Part shown: positions 47,401 to 58,627 of the stretch, one piece after another
Layout of the letters: every line of letters begins with the position of its first letter
Position numbering within the stretch: position 1 is the first letter of the stretch
From: Phoenix dactylifera
Lineage: Eukaryota; Streptophyta; Magnoliopsida; Arecales; Arecaceae
Assembly (NCBI RefSeq): GCF_009389715.1
Contig: NC_052401.1
Span: 2,220,843-2,284,842, forward strand
DNA length: 64,000 nt
Reading direction: 5' to 3'
Program-made: the position numbers and the translations under genes
Notes under the pieces: model-generated
The model's input: the letters and a program-made list of their open reading frames with translations, nothing else
The model's database searches: none
What the model was told of the DNA's origin: nothing

Positions 47401-47551
47401 TCGATCCATGGAGAAAGGGGAAAGGCTTGGCGATCTCGACCCGGGGAGAGCGGGAGAGGGCAAGCCCTGGGGAGGAAAACTTGGAGATGCGGAGAGCGAG
47501 AGACGAAGGGGAGAGAGAGTGAGGGGAAAGGAAACCAGTAGCGATAGCCAT
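38485..47551 (-). CDS. ACR12: chloroplast ACT-domain-repeat protein, ACR12-like
   Basis: Ten exons on the minus strand join in frame to 305 residues: 47551-47361, 45132-45078, 44405-44283, 43560-43466, 42730-42631, 42540-42481, 39649-39594, 39149-39044, 38952-38884 and 38547-38485 (TGA). Residues 1-60 are a Ser-rich, acid-poor transit peptide ([20 protein letters not shown]). The first ACT domain spans about 107-185 ([11 protein letters not shown]) and the second about 227-300 ([20 protein letters not shown], then [10 protein letters not shown]). GRKVEDP and [11 protein letters not shown] are signatures of the ACR11/ACR12 group. The stretch [14 protein letters not shown] favours ACR12 over ACR11, by memory. 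ACT domains bind amino acids; ACR11 is linked to glutamine-synthetase control in plastids, and the role of ACR12 is less clear. The piece WLHEHT before GRKVEDP departs from relatives. Intron 1 carries a hAT-type MITE. Confidence 0.92.
45429..46170. mobile_element. hAT-type MITE in intron 1 of the ACR12-like gene
   Basis: An exact 8-bp duplication ATTAGTAT (45421-45428 and 46171-46178) flanks a 742-bp segment. Its ends are TAGAGGTAGCAA and, as reverse complement, TAAGGGTGGTAA, imperfect inverted repeats of the TAGGGGTGGCAA hAT type. The interior has many short GACCCGACC, ACCTGTTTAA and GGGTCAGGTTC units and no coding. A second element is nested inside at 45819-46083. Confidence 0.8.
45819..46083. 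mobile_element. nested GC-rich inverted-repeat insertion
   Basis: The segment starts CAAGGAATGCTGAACCGG and ends, as reverse complement, CAAGGATCGTCGAACCGG, a roughly 18-bp imperfect inverted repeat. It is full of ACCGGTACCG and CCGGTTCGG units, unlike the AT-rich MITE around it. I infer a separate small DNA element. No clear target duplication was found. Confidence 0.6.
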
Positions 47552-50420
47552 CGCCCCGAGGTCAGCTGTTACAAAGAGCCGAAATGGAAGACAACGGTGG
47601 CCGTGCGGAGGCTGCCTTTTATAGGCAGACTGGTCCTTGACTCGGTTTGGCGGGGGAATTGTATCTACGGCGGCGGGAGCCGGGAGGACAGTCTCTCTAC
47701 GGTGGGCCACGTCAGCCGGGTATTGGCGCCCATAGTATGGGAGAAGAATAAACCAATAACGTCTATTTGGATATTCCTGCAGCAATCGTCTTATCGACCC
47801 ACTCAACCTACATCTTCTAAGAAAATTCCGGTCCAAATCGCAATCTACGAATCTATTGCTCTGAAGAAATTTAAAAAAAATGTTGCTGAAGAAAAACAAA
47901 AATGGATCCATTTGCTTTTTCTCATAACTTGACATCATTCTTTGTATCAACATTTTGGGTGTGGCCCATATTTTAGGCTTGTTTGATAAGGTGCACTATG
48001 ATGCTCCATACAAGATAATTACAATCTATTTTTCCAATAATTATAATCTTTTTTATGAGAGAATTACAATAAAATATATGAATGTTTTGGGGTAAACAAC
48101 CGGTAGGATTACAAGGGGGTTATATGGAGAGGATAACTTCTCTATGATCATATTATTTGCGAGTAAATAAGATTTCAATATTTAAACCTCTCGTGCACAC
48201 CCATTGTTCTTATGAGCTTTTAGTATTTTGTTTTGGCGACTTTTGAGATAAAATTTCACTCCAATGACAAAGTAACCTGCCTCCCAAAAATGTGTGCATA
48301 TACGCAAGCACTGGAAAAAAATATATCTATGTTACATAACTCATATACAAATACCATACCCACAAAATATGACACCCATGTACTAATATATGGGTGCAAA
48401 TATGTTACCAAATTCATCTGAAAATGTATTTGTTCATCCATCTTTTTTTAATTTTCTTGAATGACAAATATTTGCACCAATTTAGTAATACAATGTCCTA
48501 TGGAAAATGTTGCACTAGCTTTAGGACCTCCAAAAATATATTGAGGTTAGTAAATAGATGTGCTCACATTATATATTATATGGTACATATGTGATCTAGC
48601 ATATTTTTTATGAGATTCATGCTGGATGCGAGTTAGATTTGGTCCAAGAGTTATGCTAGTTACTTTTTGTGGATAAAATTTAATCAGCTACGCAGGTAAA
48701 AAGTGCATGTATGTCAACAATGTTTAAGCTCTATTTTCTATGTTCAATGTATGATATTATGCATATGACTATTATATTTGTCCTTCCTCTTACATGAGAT
48801 TAGACTTGGAAGCTTGCAAATAACCTATGAAGATGAAGTGAAATAAAGATAAAGGACACTCATAAATCTAATAGAGGAAGGGTTTAGAAAACTTGTAAGC
48901 TCCGATAATCATACTTTTTGATGATTTCATATATCTGTATGATTTTCTTTTGGGGGCTTCTTTATCAACATTATCGGTCTTGTTTCTTATTTCTTTATGA
49001 ATAGATATAAAATTTGTGAGTTTTATAGATGCTTTTCTCTGGTTTATATGTTGATTTCGTGCGATCTCTTGTAATCTTTGTTAAATAGATTAACTATATA
49101 ATTTTACAAAATCTCCTTTTTTTTGTTTGATAGGAAAAAGGTATGATATTATTTAGTCTCAAAGAAAGATATTTATCTAATACAATAAGAGAAAAGGAGT
49201 TTGTTTGTCTTATAGTCGCCCTTAAATATTGTATATATATTTATATCCATGATTCTCATGAGATTTTTATTCTAAACATCGTTTTGGGTAGGGTTAATAA
49301 AGTAACATGGATACATCGACTTTGATATTTGATGGTTAACATGGGGAAGCAGCAGAACTTGGTAGTAGCAACAACAATAATTGCAAGTGTTGGAGGTGGT
49401 CAAGAAAGGGAAGGACATTGAGGCATTCTCAAGTCTCAACTTGAAAAGAGAGGAGGGAAAATAGATAGTTAATAACCATGGCAAAGAGCATAGAATTACA
49501 GTAATGATTATAATCAAAGAAAAAGTCGACCAGGCATAGAAAGAAAGGGAGAGAGAAGAGAGAGGGTAGAGCAAGCAAGAAACATAAGAGGCACCATGAC
49601 AATCATGGGGACAATTGGTCGAGCGGCAAATAGATGGAAATGATGGTAGCAGAAGGATGTGGATCAACCAAGGTCATGTGTAAAGAATGGTAGGGAAAGA
49701 TGAAGGCAGCAAAAATATGTCAAACTTTCCCCTTCAATTTTGGTTGTAATCATGAAAATGATAGTATTACTTGTTAATACCAATTAGTATTTTTAGGCTA
49801 CTAAGGTGTATGGATTTGAATCATCCATTAATAAAAATGGACACTTTCTTTTGAGATGTAATAAAGATTTTTTTATCTAATAGAATATCATTTTCAATTA
49901 TACAAAATACAAAATACTAAATCCCAAGAAAATTTATTCAAGACTCCTTTTTCATTCAAAACCAACCACCTTGTTATATCACATGTGATCTTGGATTGCA
50001 TAATTAATAGAAATCTTTTTCATATCCCAGTTGCACAAGTTTTCTACAATTAGGGTTCAAGAAGATTTACACTCTTTCGGGCTTTTCTCCTTTTTTTTTT
50101 CTATTTTACCAAACCTTAAAAAGAAGGAAAGTTGGTAGACATATCCAAACTATACAAAATTTAAAATATTATTAAGTGAAAAAGGTAGTTTTGCACCTCT
50201 TTTCTACCTTCTTATTCTTTCGAATAAAATTATTATTTTTTATTAATTACATGGAACTCACAAGCTTACCTGGCTTTTTATTAGCTTTGACACCCACACT
50301 ATTATTAAGAGTGGACATCAATTGAAAGCACAATAGTATTACTTCTTCACCCTAGAAGTGTGTGAATCTACAAAAATGTTAATTACATCAAGGATGTATG
50401 TAATGCTAAAATAGCAAATG
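47552..50420. other. ACR12-like promoter region and intergenic DNA
   Basis: The first few hundred bases are GC-rich promoter and leader of the minus-strand gene. Beyond about 47950 the DNA is AT-rich and I recognise no gene or element up to the Gypsy insertion. Confidence 0.5.
47617..47623 (-). promoter_or_regulatory. TATA box of the ACR12-like gene
   Basis: On the minus strand CTATAAAAGGC lies about 65 bases before the ATG at 47551, which implies a short leader of about 35-40 bases. Confidence 0.65.
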
Positions 50421-50425
50421 CCTAT
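50421..50425. repeat. target-site duplication of the Gypsy element (left)
   Basis: CCTAT here is repeated at 62254-62258 directly outside the 3' LTR. Confidence 0.92.
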
Positions 50426-51393
50426 TGTTGGGGAAATACCCAAGTCATGCCACCTCAGAGGCGTTCGACTAGAAAGCGCTGACCAGAGAGGCGCTCGACC
50501 AAAGAACGCCGACCAGAGAGGCGCTCGACTAGAAAGCGCCGACCAGAGAGGCGCTCGACTAGAAAGCGCCGACCAGAAGCAACCCCGCCACAGGACACTC
50601 CGCTAGGCGACCAGCTCGGCTCGGCACCTGTGCCGGGCCCGTGCCTTAGCCGAATACCCAATCTCCGCCTAACCCTCTAAAAGATCTGACAACTAAGTAC
50701 ATGACTCCACTACAATCAGCCACCATCCCTAAGTCATCAAGGCACGAGATCTCCGCAGGTACTCGGCACGACCTATCATTAATGCATAAGACCCCCTCAG
50801 GCCTCCGATGTACTCAGTCATTAAATGAACACGGCTTAAGATGATCTCCGGATCACTGAACCATCAAAGCGTATGGCTCACCCTGACCACCAGTTCACTC
50901 AGCAATTAATGCACTTGCCGTCTACGAACCCCAGGCCCACCACGGCCGGCGGTTCAACCACCCCAACGGGTCCGATCAACCGTGACAGCTCCCTGACTCC
51001 GGCCTGATCCGGCCTTATTTTCCACTACGCCATTAATAAGCAAGATCGTGCCCAATTATCACAAAAGAGGACAAATTCCCCTGTCACCTCCCAGGTAACA
51101 TAATATCTTTCTATAAAAAGGAACCTGGGGAAGGGGACAGGGGGGGACAACACAAAAACACAGACACACGAAAAATACAGGGAGAACAAACATTCTCCTC
51201 CTTCACTCCCCCACATATTAGCCCCCTCTGACTTAAGCTTCGGAGGGCCGGCGCCGGAAAGCCCGGCCACTGGCTTTCTTGCAGGACTCTCCAGGAGGAC
51301 GCCACCAGTCGACGCACCGCCATCCACCGCCCCGGCAGCGGAGCTCCTCCCCTCTCGGTTCGCGGCAGCCCCCGGGTCCAATTTCCAGCAACA
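50426..51393 (+). repeat. 5' LTR of Gypsy element
   Basis: Begins TGTTGGGG and ends AGCAACA. It contains four copies of a 30-bp minisatellite (about 50457-50576) and a TATA box (CTATAAAAAG, 51111-51120), so transcription should begin around 51140. Confidence 0.95.
50457..50576. repeat. 30-bp minisatellite in the 5' LTR
   Basis: Four tandem copies of a 30-base unit containing GCGCTCGACTAGAAAGCGCC. A length of 30 keeps frame, so it also reads as a ten-residue Arg-rich peptide repeat, which I regard as incidental. The 3' LTR has four matching copies at 61317-61436 with different base changes. Confidence 0.85.
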
Positions 51394-51395
51394 GT

Positions 51396-51412
51396 TGGCG
51401 CTAGAGGAAGGG
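51396..51412 (+). other. primer binding site of Gypsy element
   Basis: TGGCGCTAGAGGAAGGG begins two bases after the 5' LTR, the position and TGG start expected of a tRNA primer site. I cannot name the tRNA with certainty. Confidence 0.7.
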
Positions 51413-51426
51413 ACCGAGTTGCTGCC

Positions 51427-54400
51427 ATGAAACTAAGAAGCAAGGGGGCTTCCAATGCCTCTCGACGTCCTCCACTTAGTCCTGGACACTCTGTCCAGAA
51501 CTCGCTGCCTCCGGCTGAATCAACTCCTCAAGTTCGGCCGGAGCAGTTTGATGCCCTGGTGCAACAGGTGCAGGCCTTGGTCGCCGCTGTCCAAGGCTTG
51601 CAACCTAGGAGCATCCCGACGGCACCGCTCCCTCCGGCTCCAGTTCAACCGGAGCCTCCTACAAGCAGACTTTCCCTTCAAGGTCAGGACTCTCAAGTCC
51701 AGGCCTCCCTCTGGAGAGAACATCCAGTTAGAGGCCCTGGTGGCTGGCCACAACCCTCGGAGGCTGAGTCGGTTCCAGGACAACTTGCACCAGAACGAAC
51801 CGCTGCAGCGATCCTCCAAAATGATGAACTCGACAAGAAGGTCGAGAAGCTGGAACGCCAGATCCAGGCACTCCACGGAAGGAAACCAGAGCATGATGGT
51901 GACTTCGAGTTCACCACAAAATCCCCCTTCTCCCAGGAGATTGAAGACGAGCCGGTCCCGCCGCAGTTCAAGATGCCCCAGGTGGAGCCTTACAACGGCA
52001 GGGCCGACCCCCTTGACCACCTGGATAGTTATCGGGTCTTAATGGCCCTACAAGGAGCCTTGGAGGCCATGATGTGCAAAGCTTTTCCAGCGACACTCCG
52101 AGGACCGGCCCGGCTTTGGTTTACCGGGCTGAAGCCGAGTACTGTCTCCTCTTTTGAGCAGCTTGGCAGGCAGTTCGCTGGCAATTTTGCCGCCAGCCAG
52201 CCCCAGTGGCGGACATCGGACTCCCTCCTTGACATCAAACAGAAGGAGGGAGAGTCCCTCAGAGAGTACTTGGATCGGTTTACCGCCGCGACATGGGAAG
52301 TCCGGGAGCTGGACCAGTCAATCGCCATGTCGGCACTAAAGACTGGAGCCCGGTCTTACAGGTTTCTCTTCTCTATCGAGAAGAATTTCCCTGCGGACCT
52401 CACCGAAATGCTTGTTCGGGCACGGAAGTACACCAAGGCTGAGGAAGCCGTGGCTGTTAGGCGGAGCGGGGCCGAACAGACCCCCAAGAAACAGAAAAGA
52501 CGCCGCGAGGAGCGTGGCCAGCCCAGAAGCCCGTCCCCGCGCCGAGTCAAAAATCCGCCCCGCCTACAGAGTCCACCCCGATTACGGGGACCGCCTCAGC
52601 AGAGGTCACCATTCCGCCCGAGGTTTCCACCACGGGCCCGTGCACCCGAAAGGAGGTATGAAAACTATACTCCCCTCACCGCTCCTCGGGCCGAAATCCT
52701 TATGGAGATTGAGGGTCAGGATTACATCCGGCTCCCACCTCCGAAACGGGATTTCGGAGCTCGGCGTGATCCTCGAAAGTACTGCCGTTTCCATCGGGAT
52801 CACGGCCATGATACTGAGGACTGCTATCAGCTCCGGAACGAGATCGAAGCACTCATCCGCCGAGGGGTGCTCGATCGATTCGTGCGAGGCCGGCGTGAAG
52901 AAAAGAAGCCAGCCGAGGGAGCCGCACGGCCTGAAGGTTCAAACGCCAACAGGCCCATCGCCGGCACCATCAACACCATCCGAGGCGGGGCCTCGGTCGG
53001 AGAAGCTTCAGGGGAAGGAACCTCCTCGAAGCGCCTACGCGCCTCGGAAGCCATCTCCTTCTCAGATGATGATCTGGAGGGAGTCGAAACTCCCCACGAT
53101 GATGCCGTTGTCATCTCTATGATTATAAATAAATTTGATGTAAAACGCATCTTAATCGATAATGGAAGCTCGGCGAATATTTTGTATTTTGATGTCTACT
53201 GTAAAATGGGGATGACAGAGGAGCAACTACGGAGGATGAAGGCTCCGTTGGTCGGATTTACTGGGGATTCAGTCCCAGCAGAGGGCGAGGTCGACCTCCT
53301 GGTCACGGTTGGGCTCGCCCCCCGTGAAAGTACCGTGAGGATGAGCTTCCTTGTGATACGCCTGCCCTCGGCTTACAATGCCATCCTCGGAAGACCAGGT
53401 CTCAACGCCCTCCGAGCAGTGGTCTCGACTCGCCACCTGCTCATGCGATTCCCCACCAGCCAAGGAGTTGGCGAAGCTCGTGGGGACCAGACGATAGCCA
53501 GACGATGCTACATGGCGACCCATGAGGCGAAACGACCAGCTGAGGTGCCTATCCCAGCAACCGACCAGCCTTCAGCTAAAACTCTGGAGGCACGAGTCAG
53601 CCCTCAGAAGAAGCGGGTAGAGCCTGGTGAGCTACTAATCCCGGTTTCTTTGTGCGAAAACTTTCCCGAGCTAACCGTGCAGGTCAGCTCTGGCCTCAAC
53701 GAGTGCGAAAGGGACCGCCTCGTCAACTTCTTGCGAGATAATATGGACGTTTTCGCATGGTCGCCCGCGGATATGCCAGAGATCATGGTCCACCGGCTTC
53801 AAGTAAAGCCAACCTGCGAGCCCGTGCGACAAAAGAAACGAGGCGCCGCCCCGGAACGACAACGAGCAGCAGCTGAAGAGGTCGACAAACTCCTTGGAGC
53901 TGGCTTTATCCGGGAGATATCCTACCCGGAGTGGCTCGCCAATGTGGTCCTCGTCAAAAAAGCCAGCGGAAAATGGCGCATGTGCGTGGACTACACCGAC
54001 CTGAATAAAGCCTGCCCAAAGGATAGCTTCCCACTCCCCAGCATCGACCAGCTCGTGGACTCCACCTCGGGTTACGAGCTGTTAGCATTCATGGACGCCT
54101 TCTCCGGATACAACTAGATCCGCATGGCGCCAGAAGATGAAGAAAAAATGGCCTTCATCACCGATGGGAGAACCTACTGCTACAAAGTAATGTCATTTGG
54201 CTTAAAGAATGCCGGGGCAACTTATCAGAGGCTGGTCAGCCGGATCTTCAAAGATCAAATAGGCTGAAACATGGAGGTCTATGTTGATGACATGCTGGTG
54301 AAAAGCAAGGTGGTGCAAGACCATGTGGCCGACCTTGATGAAGCATTCTCCACACTCCGAAGGTACCAAATGAGGCTCAACCCAGCCAAATACGCATTCG

Positions 54401-56847
54401 GAGTCACCTCCGGCAAATTCCTCGGCTTCATCATCACACAACGGAGAATCGAGGCCAATCCTGAAAAGATCCGAGCATTTCAGAAGATGACATCCCCGAG
54501 GACAGTCAAAGAGGTACAACGGCTTACGGGCCGAATTGCAGCTCTTGGGAGATTCATCTCCCGCTCAGCCGAGCGCTGCCTTCCATTCTTTGCGGCTCTC
54601 AAGAAGCCGAAAAACTTCCTATGGTCGGACGAATGCCAGCAGTCTTTTGAAGAGCTCAAGCACTTTCTGGCTTCCCCTCCCTTGCTCACAAAGCCTCAAC
54701 AGGGTGAACTCCTTTACCTGTATTTAGCTGTCTCCCCTGTAGCAGTAAGCTCGGTCCTGGTCCGAGAGGAGGGCAAGCTCCAAAAACCAGTATATTACAC
54801 CAGCCGGGTCTTGAGGGATGCTGAGACCCGATACTCCAAGCTGGAGAAGACTGCTTATGCCTTGGTCATCTCAGCTCGAAGGCTCCGGCCTTATTTCCAA
54901 GCCCACACAATGACCGTGCTGACCGACCAGCCAGTAAAGCAGATCCTGCAAAGATCAGACCGTGCAGGCCGGATTACTAAATGGGCCATCGAGCTCGGGG
55001 AATTTGACCTCGAGTACCGACCCAGACCGGCGATCAAAGCACAAGCACTTGCCGACTTCATAGTCGAGTGCACCATACCGGATGAGGTCGAGCCCGAACC
55101 TGAGCCTACGCCAACAGAGCAGACCCCGAGTTTGGCATGGACTTTACATGTCGATGGCTCTTCAAACTCGGGGGGTAGCGGAGCAGGTCTCATCCTTACC
55201 AGTCCGGAGGGGGTGGTCGCTGAGCAAGCCCTACGCCTCGAGTTTCCTGCTTCCAACAATATGGCGGAGTACGAAGCACTCGTCGCTGGGCTCAAGCTAG
55301 CCAGAGAGCTAGGAGTGAAGGACCTGAAGGCCTTCAGCGATTCTCAGCTCGTCGTCAACCAAATCATGGGTGACTTCGAAGCCAGAGACCCCACAATGCA
55401 GAAATATCTTCAGAAGGTACGAGATCTCACCTCGACCTTGGATTCTTTCCACATCCAACATATTGCCAGGTCGGAGAATCTTAGGGCCGACCAGCTGTCA
55501 AAGCTGGCGTCCTCTCGCATGAGCGAGCTCCCCAAAGCGGCAGCGCTGGAGTATCTCCAAAAACCCAGTACGGAGGAGCCCGAGCAGGCCCTTTGCATTG
55601 AGTCCGAGCCAAGCTGGATGGACGAGCTCGTCAGCTATCTGCAAGACAAAGTCCTCCCCAGTGATGAACGAGAGGCTCGCCGAATAAAGCGCTCCGCCAC
55701 CTGGTACATATTGCATGAGGGAAAGCTCTATCGGAGATCTTTCACCTCTCCCCTCCTCAGATGTCTCCGCCCGACAGAGGCTGATTATGCAATGCGCGAA
55801 GTCCACGAAGGGATTTGTGGAAATCATCTGGGAGGACGGGCATTGTCTCATAAAATTTTGCGCCAAGGATACTATTGGCCGACACTCCAGAAGGATGCTG
55901 TGGACTTCGTCCGAAGATACGACCGATGCCAGAGAAATGCCAATGTCCAACGCCGACCCTCGGCTCCCTTAACTTGTATCAGCTCCCCCTGGCCTTTTGC
56001 CCAGTGGGGAATTGACATTCTAGGGCCATTTCCTCTGGCTACCGGGCAAAGAAAATTTCTGGTCGTCTCCATCGACTATTTTACAAACTGGGTGGAAGCC
56101 GAGCCTCTTGCCCGGATTATCGAGCAGAAAATGCGGGATTTTGTCTGGAAATCAATAATTTGCAGATTCGGGCTCCCCCGCATCCTCATATCCGATAACG
56201 GTCGCCAGTTCGACAACCTCCATTTTAGAGAATTCTGCTCCGAGCTTGGCATCGACCACCGCTTCACCTCGGTCGCGCACCCTCAGACGAACGGAGAAAC
56301 CGAGGTAACAAACCGTACTATTTTGCAGGGGCTCAAAGCCAGGCTCGACAAATCCAAAGGACAATTGGTCGAGGACCTATACAATGTCCTGTGGGCTTAC
56401 CGGACCACATTCCGTATCCCCACCGGCGAGACTCCCTTCAATCTAACATATGGAACGGAAGCTGTCATCTCGTTGGAGATTGGACTACCTTCTCCAAGAG
56501 TAGAACATCACGATGCCAGCTCCAACTCCTCGCAGCTCAGGAACAACCTTGACCTGATCGAGGAGACAAGGGAGGCCGCCCGAGTTCGCATGGCGAGGTA
56601 CCATCAAAAGACAGCTCAGTACTACAACGCCAGGGTCAAAGTCAAATCCTTCAAAGCAGGGGACCTTGTCCTTAGGAGAGCCGAGGCCTCCCGACCAACT
56701 GAGCAAGGGAAGCTGGCTCCAAATTGGGAAGGACCTTACCGAGTCACGCGCATCCGCCGGCCCGGAACTTATAAGCTAGAGTCTCTAGATGGGACTCCCA
56801 TTCCACGAAGCTGGAGTTCTGAAAATCTCCGCGTGTACCACCAGTAG
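51427..56847 (+). pseudogene. Tat-lineage gag-pol with two nonsense codons
   Basis: One frame runs from ATG 51427 to TAG 56845-56847, broken only by TAG 54115-54117 and TGA 54265-54267, both inside reverse transcriptase. Order: gag core (about codons 190-340, with ARLWFTGLKPSTVSSFEQ), zinc knuckle (about 452-466), protease with IDNGSSA (near 577), reverse transcriptase from about 790 with YVDD just after the second stop, RNase H, second RNase H (HVDGSSNSGGSGAG, near 55149), and integrase with GIDILGP, ISDNGRQF and the final catalytic Glu near 56298. The stops fit Gln and Arg codons changed by C-to-T. In the integrase zinc finger, codon 55918-55920 is Tyr where the family has the first Cys of CxxC. 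The element is therefore inactive on its own. Confidence 0.93.
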
Positions 56848-56944
56848 GACCCCAAGGGGTCCCCCACTATTCAACCATAAATTTCATTTTATGATGATTT
56901 GTGTACTTGCTCGAACTCACCAATTCTCCTAATTGTCTTGTGGT

Positions 56945-57740
56945 GCCGGGCTCGTTCTCCTACCCCGACCACGGTCGGGATGCCCCGATACGTCGGGATG
57001 CGGTCTTCATCGGCCAACGAGCTCGGCTCGTTCTCCTACCCCGACCACGGTCGGGATACCCCGATACGTCGGGATGCGGTCTTCACCGAACAACGAGCTC
57101 GGCTCGTTCTCCATCGACCAACGAGCTCGGCTCATTCTCCATCGACCAACGAGCTCGGCTCGTTCTCCATCGACCAACGAGCTCGGCTCGTTCTCCTACC
57201 CCGACCACGGTTGGGATGCCCTGATACGTCGGGATGCGGTCTTCACCGACCAACGAGCTCGGCTCGTTCTCCATCGACCAACGAGCTCGGCCCGTTCTCC
57301 ATCGGCCAACGAGCTCGGCCCGTTCTCCTACCCCGACCACGGTCGGGATGCCCTGATACAGCGGGATGCGATCTTCACCGACCAACGAGCTCGGCTCGTT
57401 CTCCATCGGCCAACGAGCTCGGCTCGTTCTCCTACCCCGACCACGGTCGGGATGCCCCGATACAGCGGGATGCGGTCTTCACCGACCAACGAGCTCGGCT
57501 CGTTCTCCATCGGCCAACGAGCTCGACTCGTTTTTCTACCCCGACCACGGTCGGGATGCCCCGATACAGCGGGATGCGATCTCCATCGACCAACGAGCTC
57601 GGCTCGTTCTCCATCGGCCAACGAGCTCGGCTCGTTCTCCTACCCCGACCACGGTCGAGATGCCCCGATACTTCGGGATGCGGACTCCATCAACCAACGA
57701 GCTCGGCTTGTTCTCCATCGATCACGGAGCTCGACTCAAT
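56945..57740. repeat. two-module palindromic minisatellite array
   Basis: Two modules alternate. One is a 28-bp unit centred on ACGAGCTCGGCTCGT, whose arms are exact reverse complements. The other, about 52 bp, carries CCGACCACGGTCGG (perfect dyad) and CCCCGATACGTCGGGA (near dyad). About fourteen 28-bp units and eight longer units are mixed irregularly. Because 28 is not a multiple of three, the same peptides appear in rotation in all frames on both strands; these open frames are not genes. Confidence 0.9.
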
Positions 57741-57784
57741 CTCCTGTTCGTGATCAACGAAGAGTCCGTGATTGACAACAAACC

Positions 57785-58102
57785 GGATTCTTCTATCTTG
57801 CCGGCGTCCTCAAAGAACGGACTCCGAGCAGAGGAGCGTCTTCAGTCGCCAGGCGAAGTTCACAGCCTCGGAGTAAGAACGCTCACGGTACCAGGTACCC
57901 ATTCAATTAATGTCTTTACATAATTTCGGTTATTTTCGTTCTTGGATTCTTCTATCTTGCCGACGTCCTCAAAGAACGGACTCCGAGCAGAGGAGCGTCT
58001 TCAGTCGCCAGGCGAAGTTCACAGCCTCGGCGTAAGAACGCTCACGGTACCAGGTACCCATTTAATTAATGTCTTTACGTTCTCATTTACTTTCATTCTT
58101 GG
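57785..58102. repeat. 159-bp tandem duplication
   Basis: Copy 1 (57785-57943) and copy 2 (57944-58102) both begin GGATTCTTCTATCTTGCC and share the CGCCAGGCGAAGTTCAC and ACGGTACCAGGTACCC blocks, with few differences. Confidence 0.9.
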
Positions 58103-58627
58103 TTAATTAATTACCTGAATGAACCCCCGACTGACGTCGAGGCACCTGGTCGGGCCAATCATCGCTCGGCCTCACCCCTTCAATATGCACCGTTTAAATA
58201 GCAAGCTTGGTTTATACTGTCAGCTCGATGAATCCCCGTCACGAGCTGACGGGCGCTCGACCCGTTCGTCGGAAGAAGTCCGATCATCCGTCCCGGCAAC
58301 CTGAGGTCCGGACTCAGCTCACTAAAAATTCCAAGTCCTAGGGCTCGGTCGAATTCTGAGCTAAGCTCGGAAAAACTCCCCCGAGCCTAAACGCAAGTCC
58401 AACTATGGCGGACGAAGTTGGGACCATAGAGCCCATGTCCTTGGAACCTAAAGTGGATCCAAGCAGAGAAACCTAGGTCTACCAAAGATAAAAACAAGGC
58501 GTTTGCAAGTTACGAAAAATATATGCATATTCATTTCAAAAAGCTCGTAGGCTAAGTACAAAGTTCGGGCTCGGCCTTAACAAGTGCGGAGGCCATCCCG
58601 ACTTACCAAAAAAAAAAAAAAACTATG

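Larger units (their letters stand above)
56848..58627. other. Gypsy 3' internal region, non-coding
   Basis: Between pol and the antisense ORF lie a palindromic minisatellite (56945-57740), a 159-bp tandem duplication (57785-58102) and about 500 bases with no recognisable coding. Confidence 0.7.

Noticed and set aside
47336..47932. A 198-codon plus-strand frame over the ACR12-like first exon
   Set aside because: It is the reverse-strand shadow of the GC-rich transit-peptide exon and promoter. The minus-strand reading joins a full ACT-domain gene in frame.
50455..50661. Arg-rich repeat peptides in the LTRs, and a possible CRISPR-like array
   Set aside because: The 30-bp units are directly adjacent with no spacers and lie in a retrotransposon LTR of a plant genome; the peptide is only a by-product of a repeat length divisible by three.
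56899..57923. Several overlapping open frames of 100-280 codons on both strands
   Set aside because: They are produced by the 28-bp palindromic minisatellite, which has no stop in any frame. The same peptides rotate through the frames and match no protein.
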